This document shows, piece by piece, positions 1 to 8,870 of a stretch of DNA of 64,000 nucleotides. Every line of letters begins with the position of its first letter. Within the stretch, counting starts at the first letter, position 1. The position numbers and the translations under genes were made by a program. The DNA comes from Chionoecetes opilio (lineage: Eukaryota; Arthropoda; Malacostraca; Decapoda; Majidae): contig JACEEZ010001253.1 of NCBI GenBank assembly GCA_016584305.1, positions 431,001-495,000 of the forward strand. Direction: 5' to 3'. The notes under the pieces are model-generated. The model saw only the letters and a list, made by a program, of their open reading frames with translations, did not search any database and was not told the DNA's origin.

Positions 1-170
1 ACATACATTTCTACATCCATGATTTCAGGAAAGTTAGAAGGGGCTATCTGGAGAGTCTGTGTTTGGTGGGCCGAAGGCCCACCAAACACAGGTGGTGGGC
101 CAAAGGACCATCAATAGCCCTCCGCAGGAGCTAGCCAAAAAGTCCGCCCGGAGGGCGGCTTTGCGGCTAG
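1..170 (+). repeat. Helitron-like 3' terminal repeat, copy 1
   Basis: The segment carries a palindrome around positions 70-90 (GTGTTTGGTGGGCC and its complement) and ends in a GC-rich hairpin (CCGCCC-GGA-GGGCGG, about 144-158), then CTTTGCGG and CTAG at 167-170, next to a TA run. A hairpin about 10 bases before a terminal CTRR is the known 3' signature of Helitrons. Related copies lie at 8747-8870 (truncated before the hairpin) and 11927-12067 (complete). The left boundary is outside the window. No Rep/helicase coding is seen, so it would be non-autonomous. The Helitron assignment is inference from the terminus only. Confidence 0.5.
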
Positions 171-546
171 TATATATATAATCGGCACTATGACACTACT
201 ACGCTACACTTGACGGCGGGAGAAATTCACCCAAAATAGACTCCAGAGCCAACACAAATAGAGACACGCACTGAGGACTACTGGAGTGGGGGGGATAGAC
301 AGGTTGGGTGAAAGAAGAATTAAAGAGGAAGAAGATAAGTGAAGGAAAGTATGAAGGAAAGTCGAAGATTGGATAGATGGCGGGCTAACAGCCTTGCTAT
401 ATATTTTATAAAATTTTATTTTATTGTTAGTCGCTCTCTTTTTTGTATTTCATCTTTATCAATTGATATCTATTTAATTATTATCATATTATGCTCCCTT
501 TAAATTTATTTCTTAACATCTCAGACTGTCAAAAGACAGATCAGCA

Positions 547-589
<43 letters not shown>

Positions 590-663
590 AAGTAGAAAAA
601 AATATTATATATATAATAAAGTAAATAAATAAAGTAGAAAATTTAGCTAATAATTCCTTCTTA
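171..663. other. AT-rich stretch without recognised gene
   Basis: Short TA run, low-complexity AT-rich sequence and a poly(A) tract at about 550-581. The part next to 664 could be 3' UTR of the minus-strand retrotransposon, but no minus-strand poly(A) tail (a T tract here) marks its end. I see no open coding sequence. Confidence 0.5.
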
Positions 664-1841
664 TCAATCTGTGTATATTGGGTGTGGTTTTATTTTATTT
701 AGCTGAATGATTGGTTTCCTGAACCAACCATGTTCCCTGTTGTTATTGTTTGCAATTATTTCCATGTATAATGAGTCTTGTAATATATTTATAAGTCTGT
801 GTTTTGTGTTTTGACCTCTGTCATATAATGTTGTGTTTATTGCTTCCAGTTTCCCTAATTGGTGCAGTTCTGCTGTGTTTCTTTCATATGGGTATTTTTC
901 ATCGAAGGCGAACCGTAAGGCTTTATTTTGAACTTTTTGTAGTGATAGCATAGCTGATTTGGATAATGTGTTTAGTGTATATGTTGGATATGTCAGCATT
1001 GGTAGGATACATGCTTTTATTAAATGTAGTTTTATATTAGTAGGTAATCCTGTAAATCTTTTTAAAGTTGTTAGTGCTGCTCCTGCTTTATTTTTGTTAT
1101 GTTTTACTTGATTCAAAATACCTCTTCTGTTGAAATTTAGTCCTAGTATTTTGCCTTCGCTGGAGTAAGGAATAACTGTTCCCTCTATACTTATAGGGTA
1201 TGTTTTCTTAACTGCCATTGGGATAATTTTAAATTTTGTTGAGTTCGTTTGGATTTTCCATTTATTTTCATTATTGTTGATTCTTTCTATTTCTCTTACC
1301 ACCTTAGCAGCCATGAATCTTCTTGATTTATTAGGCTGTGTAATAATTTGAGTGATGTCATCGGCATATATAATATTAGTACAACCTACTGAAGGTGCTG
1401 GAATGTCTGATGTGTAGAGTGAGTAGAGGGGTCGGTGAAAGGGAGCTGCCCTGAGGCACTCCGCTTCTAATCCTGAATATATTACCATTGTAGTTATTTA
1501 TAGTTATGCTTGCTGTTCTGTTTTCCAAAAAAGTGCAAATTAGTTGTTTAATGATGTCTGGCAATCCTGTTGTTAGTATCTTATATTTTAGGCCATTGTG
1601 CCAGACTTTATCAAAGGCTTTTGATACGTCTCGTAAAACTAAGTAGCATTGTTGTTTGCTGGCTGGAGCTTCAGCTATTTTTTCTGTTGTCACAGCCAAG
1701 GCAGTGTCTGTACCCCTAGATACTCTAAAACCATGCTGTGTTTCCGGGAGAATATTGTTAGTTTCTAGGTATTTACTAAGTCTTTTGTTAATTATTTTTT
1801 CATAAATTTTCCCTGGGACCTCAAGTAATGAAATGGGTCTA
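664..1841 (-). pseudogene. Jockey-like ORF2, C-terminal reverse transcriptase half
   Basis: Two overlapping minus-strand frames (1376-1699 and 664-1488) encode the palm and thumb of a non-LTR reverse transcriptase. The first carries SKAFDKVWH and SGVPQGSSLSPT; the second carries the catalytic YADDITQII and a typical C-terminal region (LHLIKACILPMLTYPTYTL). A frameshift near 1430-1480 separates them. The 5' part of the same ORF is at 3513-5125, split off by the DNA transposon at 1845-3512. In a functional element this would be the enzyme for target-primed reverse transcription. The frameshift and insertion make it inactive. Confidence 0.85.
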
Positions 1842-1844
1842 TAA

Positions 1845-3512
1845 CACTGGGGAACAATTTGAAGAAAAAAAAATTGTTGACGTTAGATTTTTGAGCTTAT
1901 TTAGACTAAAATTGGCATGCTGATTCCAAATCTGTAGTCAGTTTTTTTCTAGCACGTCAAGTTTTTTCTCCACAGCTTACCCTCCAGATAAGCAAAATTC
2001 CTCCTCTTTTTTTTATTTTGACATTCACGAGGATTCAGTTCGTAGGGGATTTGATCAGCACGAGTTGAATGATTTAGCACGTGATTTGGGCCTATTCAAA
2101 AAAGCTTCAGAAATACTAGCATCAAGACTGAACGAGAAAAAACATACTTGAACAAGGAGTGAAGGTATCATACTTTCGAACCAGAGAAAGTACATTTCTG
2201 CAATACTTTCGAAGTGCCAGCGGTTTTGTGTTTTGCCATAACATTCCTGGTTTACTGAAGGAATTAGGGCTTTCAATCTACAATCCAAATGAATGGCGAT
2301 TGTTTATTGATAGCTCAAAGCGGAGCTTGAAGTGTGTCCTTCTACACAATGGCAATTTGTTTGGCGCAATCCCTATTGGGCATTCGGTCTGTCTTCGTGA
2401 AGAATATGGAGATGTAAAGAGAGTCATTGAGTTATTGCAATATGACAAACACAATTGGATCATCTGTGTTGACCTTAAAATGGTGTCCTTCCTTCTTGGT
2501 CAACAACGTGGATACACAAAGTATCCCTGCTTTCTCTGTATGTGGGATAGCAGAGCTCGAGAGAAGCATTGGGTTCAGACGAATTGGCCTCCGAGATCTG
2601 ATCTTAAACCTGGAGATCCTAACATTGTACATGAGCCACTTGTTGACAGGAAGAAAATAATATTCCCACCTCTGCACATAAAACTAGGTCTCATGAAACA
2701 ATTTGTAAAAGCATTGTCAACTGATGGCGACTGTTTGAAGTACATCATCTTGGCATTTCCTGGACTGTCAATTGAAAAAATCAAGGCCGGTGTGTTTGAT
2801 GGTCCACAAATTCGACAGCTCATCAAAGATGAACATTTCAACGGTACTATGTCAGACCTTGAAAAGAATGTTTGGCTATCATTCAAAGACGTCGTCAAGA
2901 ACTTTCTTGGAAATACACGTGCAAGTAATTACACAGAAATTGTTCAGAAACTATTGGAGAGCTACAAAGCGCTTGGTTGCAACATGAGTATTAAAGTACA
3001 TTTTTTGCATAGCCATCTTGCCAACTTTCCGGAAAATCTTGGTGCTGCTAGCGACGAGCAAGGTGAACGATTTCACCAAGATTTAAAGGTTATGGAAGAA
3101 CGTTACCAGGGTAGATGGGATGTGCATATGATGGCTGACTATTGTTGGAGCATCAAACGCGATAGTCCTCAAGTTGAACACTCCAGACAAAGCTACAAAC
3201 ATAAATTTTTACCTTAACCTGCACACAATTATAGCCTTATCCTTTCTAAAAACATGATAATGTTAAATAAACATTCTATTCATGCCTATTTCTTTCATTT
3301 TTCATTGTATGTTAACATTTGCAACTTTTTATAAAATAAGCACTGTTACTGTTATGTACAGTATTTTTCATATTTTTTTAGGAAAACGAAAATCCTACAG
3401 TTCAAAAACTTGACGTGATAGAGAAAAACTGAGATCAGTTTTGGATTCAGCACCCAAAAATTACTTAATAACAAGTGTCAAACCTAACTCAACAAAAATT
3501 TGTTCCCCAGTG
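1845..3512 (+). mobile_element. DNA transposon with CACTG termini and TAA duplication
   Basis: The element starts CACTGGGGAACAA and ends TTGTTCCCCAGTG, inverted copies of each other, with a more interior match (TTGTTGACGTTAG against the complement of the right side) after a small gap. TAA flanks it at 1842-1844 and 3513-3515. Removing the element and one TAA restores the reading frame of the surrounding retrotransposon between its INY and RPISLLEV residues, so the boundaries are well supported. CACTR ends with a 3-bp duplication are the hallmark of the CACTA/EnSpm superfamily; assignment to it is inference. It contains the ORF at 1976-3217. Confidence 0.75.
1976..3217 (+). pseudogene. DDE-like transposase-type ORF (recurrent uncharacterised metazoan family)
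   Basis: A 352-residue frame (2159-3217) is extended upstream to 1976 by another frame ending LASRLNEK. A one-base frameshift near 2140-2150 separates them. The start at 1976 follows a strong acceptor-like sequence (TTTTTTCTCCACAG), suggesting a missing 5' exon. I recognise the family as a recurrent unnamed protein in many animal genomes. Candidate acidic residues of an RNase H-like fold are Asp in LFIDSSKR, Asp in ICVDLKMV and Glu in SDEQGERFHQD. A Cys-x2-Cys pair lies in YPCFLCMWDSR. The position inside CACTG inverted repeats with a TAA duplication supports a transposase role. Identification of the triad is inference and not proven. Confidence 0.6.
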
Positions 3513-5125
3513 TAATTGATTGGATCTGTACTTGTCTTATTTGCTTTAGGTATAAGTGTTATTTTGGCATGTTTGAATTTGTTAGGAAAATACCCTAATG
3601 ATAATGAGGAATTTAAAATTTCTGTGTATATTGTAATTGCTTCCTCTGGCATGTTTAACAATATTGTTTTATTTATTTGGCTATGACCAGGTGTGTTGTT
3701 TTTAAGTTGTTTTATGATATTATATATTTCTTGCGTTGTTATCTTAGCAGTGATATAATTCGAGTCGTCAAGTCTAGTTATATCAGCCTTGTCATATCTT
3801 GCTTGCAGGTTCCCATTATCTGCTATGTAATTATCTACTATAGCTTCATTATTTGGGTCGAAATTCCTGTTTTCTTCGGGACTGATATAAAAGACGTTTT
3901 CCCAGATCTTCCTAAATACTTCCTCATTCTCCTCCTCCGTGTAGAGCTTTTTATTATTATGTATAATGTATGGTGAGGTGTTGCTTTTATTTCCTCTCAA
4001 TTTTTTTACATTTTCCCAGAAATCTTTGGGGGTTTTATATAAGGTTTTAAGTTCATTTATTTTGTTTTCCCAGTTATTAGTATACTGTTCTTTGCATTCT
4101 TCTATTAGATTTTTCCTTAGTAGTTTGTAAATTATATTTTTCACATACGTCCAACCACGCATCTCAGCTTCATCTCTTAGGTTTTTAAGACACCATTGTA
4201 AGTGCTTGATTTTATTGCTGAGTATTGTTTTATGAACTATCTTAATTTTGGTTTTAGGTATGCATGTCTCCATAGCTTTTAAAATTATATTGTACCAAGT
4301 TTGTATTGATGCATCAATCTCCTCTTTATTAGCTTCATTTTTTGGTCTTGCTACTTGTATATTTTCTTTGATATTTTGGTTGAAAAGCTCCCAATCGACA
4401 TTTCCAAGTTTGTTCTTAACAGGGTGGGTATCGTAATTGCTTGAGCAGTGATGGTAAATATTATTGGTATGTGGTCTGATGACGTGACTGGTCCAGCTTC
4501 TATTATATGATTGTGGTAAACTTTATTATTTGTTAGTATGATATCAGGTGTCGAATGAGTGTTGTGGCCAAAAAAAGTGGGAAAGTTGGGACCTAAATGG
4601 AATAATTTATTGCTGTCTGTTAATAATTTTATCCCTTTCCCTACAGTGTTATTGTAGGAATCCCCTAGGATATTATGTTTAGCGTTAAGATCTCCTAAGA
4701 TGTAGGTTGGGGTAGTGTTTGATGCCAATCTGTGAAAGTCCGGTATGGGGAGGTAAGGTCTTCTGGGTGGGAGGTATGTTGTTGCGATTGAGATTGGTCC
4801 TGTGTTAGTTTCTATAGTTATTTGCAATATATCGGATAAAAAATCATCTGTAATTTTGTGTTTGATGTTTGATTTAATGCAGATAGCGCTTCCGTCATGT
4901 AATTCGTTGTCTGAGTTGATTGTATGTGTAAGCCTAGTGTAGCCAAAAAATTTAAGAGAACCATCTGATTTTATTCCGTGACTATTAATTAAGATAATGT
5001 CGGGATTGATAACTCTGTAAATGTTAGTAAGAAAGTGTCTGTTTGTACGCCAGTTGGATACGTTGTGTTGTACTATTTTTGTTATCCATCATACTTGTGT
5101 TATTGAGAGGTGTGAGTGCCATTAT
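3513..5125 (-). pseudogene. Jockey-like ORF2, endonuclease and N-terminal RT part
   Basis: The minus-strand frame 4351-4827 carries an apurinic-type endonuclease core: YILGDLNAKHN holds the Asp/Asn pair and SSDHIPIIFT holds the catalytic Ser-Asp-His. Weaker frames up to about 5125 give the start of the domain. Frame 3461-4273 carries the linker and first RT motifs (KHAKITLIPKANK, DPINY), after which the frame runs into the CACTG transposon. The EN and RT frames are offset by indels near 4300-4350. It follows ORF1 at 5130-6515 directly, the normal two-ORF layout of Jockey-type elements. Confidence 0.8.
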
Positions 5126-5129
5126 GATT

Positions 5130-6515
5130 TTATTTAGAACTTTTTCTGATCCTTGTCCTTTGGTCTTGTGGAGGAGTTCTTTCCTGCGTGAATCCACCTC
5201 TTATTTTCTTGAAAAGCTGGTCATCTGCAATGCGCCAACAATTTTTTAGGTCTATTTCATCATTTTTTATTAGTGTAAGTATTTGTTCTTCTGTATATTT
5301 TGTGCTGACAAACCTCCATTTGTATCTCTTCTCCTCTATTCCTTTCATCAACATGTCCCTTTTAAAGGTACGTGCGGGCCAACCTTCGCTTTTACTGGTT
5401 ATTATCTCTAGGCCTAGTTCTATCCCGCTTATCTGCTCCAGCGGTGGCATCTCTGGTACTGGTTGTTCCTGGGTCATATTATCTTCTTCTGCCTCCTGCT
5501 CCTCTGTCTGTCCGTCTGTTACATCCTCACTAGTCTGTCTAGCCACGGAACTTTCTTTTGTTGCATTTACGATGTCAGCAGAAGGGGGATTTACAGGTAA
5601 ATTTATACTGGGAAGATTGTTCATTTTGAAAAGTATATTGATTTCTTTATTATATGTACCCGGGTTAACCATGTTCATTAAGTGGGCATGCATCATGCAG
5701 GTCAGGATAGTAGCTGCCGTGTCTTTGCCTAAACTGATGTCTATTTTTGGCTGGTTACTATTAATTGCTGTTGCTTGGCTATAAAATGTTTTAGTGCCTT
5801 CTTTCTTTTCCTTCATTTTCTCCTCTCTAATTTTCTTTTTCTCCGGACATTTGTAGGCCTGAGTCCTGTGTACTCCCCCGCAGTTAATGCACAGTTTGTT
5901 TTCAGCTTTGCAGTCCCTCCAGTTATGTTCAGTGCTACTGCATTCTGAACATATTTTATAATTTTTGTCCTTTGGGCATTGGTTGGTGAAGTGGTCGTCC
6001 AGCTGGTACCATCTCATACATGTAGTGATAGGAATATATACTTCTTTTTTAATTGAATGTGGTGGGATGCTCATTTGAAAGCCTACCAGACCTGCTTCTG
6101 TTGCTTTGGTGGCTGATTTGGTTTGGTTGAAGCATATTTTAATAATGTTCTTTTTGGGGAATTTGAAAATTTGGTCTATTCCCTCAGTTATCCAGCTATT
6201 TTTGGCAGCGAGTTCCTCTTTTATTTCTTCTTCAGTATTGTTATATATGTTGTCATCCACATTAAAGACGAGCACTGTTCTTTTCGCCCTAAATTCTGGT
6301 GGTAATATAGGGTCATAGTTGCTCCCGCTGTGGTCTTCTTTGCACTGTCCTTGAAAGATTTTATCTAGATCATCGTCCGTGCGTGTCAGAACTATATGGC
6401 CATCGTTTACATTGATGATCTTAGTTGCATAGACCAAGTTCTTGGAGAGAATCTCCAATAGCTTGGTTTTAGAGCGAGGTGAGGTGTTGGCGTATTTTAT
6501 TTTAACTCGCGCCAT
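5130..6515 (-). CDS. Jockey-like retrotransposon ORF1 (gag-like, zinc knuckles)
   Basis: Open 461-codon minus-strand frame with an ATG at 6515. Around residues 165-230 it holds three Cys/His knuckles: a degenerate one (CMRWYQLDDHFTNQC), CSECSSTEHNWRDC and CINCGGVHRTQAYKC. A Lys/Glu-rich stretch follows, then an acidic Gln/Glu region near residues 340-370. Proteins of this type bind the element's RNA and form the retrotransposition particle. The reading frame is uninterrupted, unlike ORF2, so this is a fairly young insertion. The stop lies just upstream of the ORF2 endonuclease region. Confidence 0.8.
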   Translation of the reverse strand: MARVKIKYANTSPRSKTKLLEILSKNLVYATKIINVNDGHIVLTRTDDDLDKIFQGQCKEDHSGSNYDPILPPEFRAKRTVLVFNVDDNIYNNTEEEIKEELAAKNSWITEGIDQIFKFPKKNIIKICFNQTKSATKATEAGLVGFQMSIPPHSIKKEVYIPITTCMRWYQLDDHFTNQCPKDKNYKICSECSSTEHNWRDCKAENKLCINCGGVHRTQAYKCPEKKKIREEKMKEKKEGTKTFYSQATAINSNQPKIDISLGKDTAATILTCMMHAHLMNMVNPGTYNKEINILFKMNNLPSINLPVNPPSADIVNATKESSVARQTSEDVTDGQTEEQEAEEDNMTQEQPVPEMPPLEQISGIELGLEIITSKSEGWPARTFKRDMLMKGIEEKRYKWRFVSTKYTEEQILTLIKNDEIDLKNCWRIADDQLFKKIRGGFTQERTPPQDQRTRIRKSSK

Positions 6516-6790
6516 GGTGGTTCATTCCGTAAGTGGAATGAGGTGATACACCAAACTCTATAAAACAAAAAATAAAACAAAATAAAAAAATAAATCCTAA
6601 AAGACAAGACTGCTCGGAGAGCAAGACCACACCTACGCTACCTACAGCTAGTGCCGTAGCGCGCTCCCGCCTCCTGAAAGGCGTCGGAGGACACAGGCAC
6701 AGCTGCCCCCGGAGGGACTTACCTAACCCTAACAGTTGTTGCCTCACCCCTGGGCTTCCTATCACCAACCCTTCTAAGGGCCCCCCTTGT
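6516..6790 (-). other. Probable 5' UTR of the Jockey-like element
   Basis: GC-richer stretch directly upstream of the ORF1 start, ending near a CCTAACCCTAACAG segment. Frames here are short and show no domain. The 5' boundary of the element cannot be fixed from the sequence. Confidence 0.35.
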
Positions 6791-6885
6791 GACCCTGGCC
6801 TGCGCCAGGAATCGTGGGGTTCGGTTTCGTGCGGGGAGTTACGTTGTGGACGAAAATGAATTAACTAGCCCTTTAAGTAGGCCTA

Positions 6886-6955
6886 ACAACCCGACAAATG
6901 ACCTGACAAACAACCCGACAACCAACCCGACAAACGACCCAACAAACAACCCCTC
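6886..6955. repeat. Short tandem repeat (AACCCGACAAAC-like, 11-12 bp)
   Basis: About six imperfect units of AACCCGACAAAY, also seen as ACCTGACAAAC and ACCCAACAAAC. The open frames across it (Asn-Pro-Thr repeats forward, Val-Gly-Leu repeats reverse) are products of the repeat and not evidence of a gene. Confidence 0.7.
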
Positions 6956-7224
6956 AGCACATAGCAACACAACAGCTGTGTGCATAAAAGCACAACAGAC
7001 TGCTTCGGTCACCGTCAGAAGCCAGCAGGATGTAACAAAGCGTGCCTGCGCGGGAAGAGCTGTGGCGTGAGGTGGAGCGGAGCAAGGCACGTCTGGTCAG
7101 TTTGGCTGCCAGGCGGACTACTGGGAGGGACAGACTCTTTTATCTCCACGCACCACGTGACAGTCACGCAGCGACGGCGTGTTGGGTAAAAAATATCCAG
7201 GGATAGGATTCCCGGGTTAAGTTG

Positions 7225-7445
7225 GTCACACATGATCTCCTTTTCCTAAAACCATACTGTCTGTTTTTATTACCTTAATTTTCTAAATATTCTGTCCATT
7301 GTTTCTTTTTCTTTTTTACATATCTTGCATATTGTGTTAGTCAGTGACACTGGTCTATAATTAAATGGTTCCTTCGTAACATATTTATATATCGGCACTA
7401 TATCAGCTCTCTGAGTCACGCCCATATTTTTGTTTACATCTATAT
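7225..7445 (-). pseudogene. Degraded non-LTR reverse transcriptase fragment
   Basis: The minus-strand translation gives ADIVPIYKYVTKEP, FNYRPVSLTNTICKI and KKEKETMDRIFRKLR in nearly one frame. These match the conserved RT block (IVPIYKKG...NYRPVSLT) of CR1/Jockey-type elements. It is only about 70 codons long and is flanked by unrelated AT-rich DNA, so it is a relic. The GC-rich stretch 6956-7224 before it shows no recognisable domain. Confidence 0.6.
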
Positions 7446-8152
7446 TGATAGTAGAATATCAATTAAAATGTTATTAGCGATTATTCTGATATATTCTACC
7501 TAGCAGTGTATGGCACGTTTGTCGAGGCAGCAGGGGGGAGAGGGAGGGACCCCAGGGCCCACAATCTTAGTCTCAGCAGTGTTGCCAACCATGGGGACTT
7601 TTCCCCAGATTTGGGGTTTCGGAGACACGAATGGGGAAATGGGGAAATTAACCCTCAATTTGGGGATATTTTCACTTAAAATGCTCTGACCACATCCTTT
7701 TATGGTACATCACCTACAAACAGCAAATAAAATATAGGGGACATGATATGTATGTTGGATTTAGTCATATAAATAAGAAATATTCTGATAAAAATTGAAA
7801 TTACTTTAGTATTTTTTTTTTTTGTCAAGTGGGTAATACATTTAGAAACCTCAAAGAAATGCAACTGCAACTTTTTCATCTCAATACTTATAATATATAT
7901 CAGATTTATATTCAGAATGGTAAGTATGGAAGTTATGTTGAGCACATTGAATGTGTATATATCCACAAAAAGAACTTTTCTGTTAGGCATTGAAGATTAC
8001 TTTTGAAGATTTTATAGAAAGAAGTTTTGTTGTATGTAAAATTGTAATTATAATGTAGAGCCCTCATAAAGTATAGTAAACTATATTACAACTTTTTTAA
8101 ATATTAATACGTTGATGTATATTATATTCATACTCCATTGATAATTATAATA
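7446..8152. other. AT-rich stretch without recognised gene
   Basis: No coding similarity recognised on either strand. About 7570-7680 has a locally repetitive composition around the word TGGGGA. The 96-codon minus frame at 7700-7990 is AT-biased and shows no motif. Confidence 0.5.
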
Positions 8153-8295
<143 letters not shown>

Positions 8296-8519
8296 GCGAA
8301 AGTGTGTGTGTGTCTGTCTGTCTGTCTGTCTGTCCGCGATAGGTGCCGCCCCCCGTGGCGGAATCACATCATATGTCACAGTTTTGGAACCAGCTCGACC
8401 AGGGAAAGGTTTTAAGCCCAATTATGAGATGATCCGATCACTTTTTTCTTTTTCTTTTTAGCAGCCTATTAACGAGAATTGTGAAAAAAAATGTGGGTTG
8501 CGAGAATTGAGGAAACCTT

Positions 8520-8745
8520 GATGTAGGGTGATGGGTAATGGGTGAGTGAATGGGTGGGGTGATGGGTAATGGGTGTGGGGTGATGGGTGAGTGAATGGGT
8601 GGGAGGTGATGGGTTGGGGGTGATGGGTGAGGGAATAGGTGGGGGGTGATGGGTAATGGGTGAGTGAATGGGTGTGTGGTGATGGGTAATGGGTGAGTGA
8701 ATGAGTGGGGGGTGATGGGTAATGGGTGAGTGAATGGGTGGGGGG
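8520..8745 (+). repeat. G-rich minisatellite, about 30-bp unit
   Basis: Imperfect units built from GTGATGGGTAATGGGT and GAGTGAATGGGTGG, about seven to eight copies. A shorter run of the same unit is at 11846-11925, on the other side of the 8871-11844 element, so the array was probably split or duplicated. The open minus-strand frames (His/Pro/Ser repeats) are artefacts of the repeat. Confidence 0.85.
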
Positions 8746-8746
8746 A

Positions 8747-8870
8747 ATACATACATTTCTACATCCATGATTTCAGGAAAGATAGAAGGGGCTATCTGGA
8801 GAGTCTGTGTTTGGTGGGCCGAAGGCCCACCAAACACAGGTGGTGGGCCGTAGGCCCACCAATAGCCCTA
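8747..8870 (+). repeat. Helitron-like terminal repeat, copy 2 (truncated)
   Basis: Nearly identical to 1-125 and 11927-12020 (starts ACATACATTTCTACATCC) but stops at CAATAGCCCTA. There the other copies continue into CCGCAGGAG and the hairpin. The break coincides exactly with the left terminus of the inverted-repeat element starting at 8871. Confidence 0.75.
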
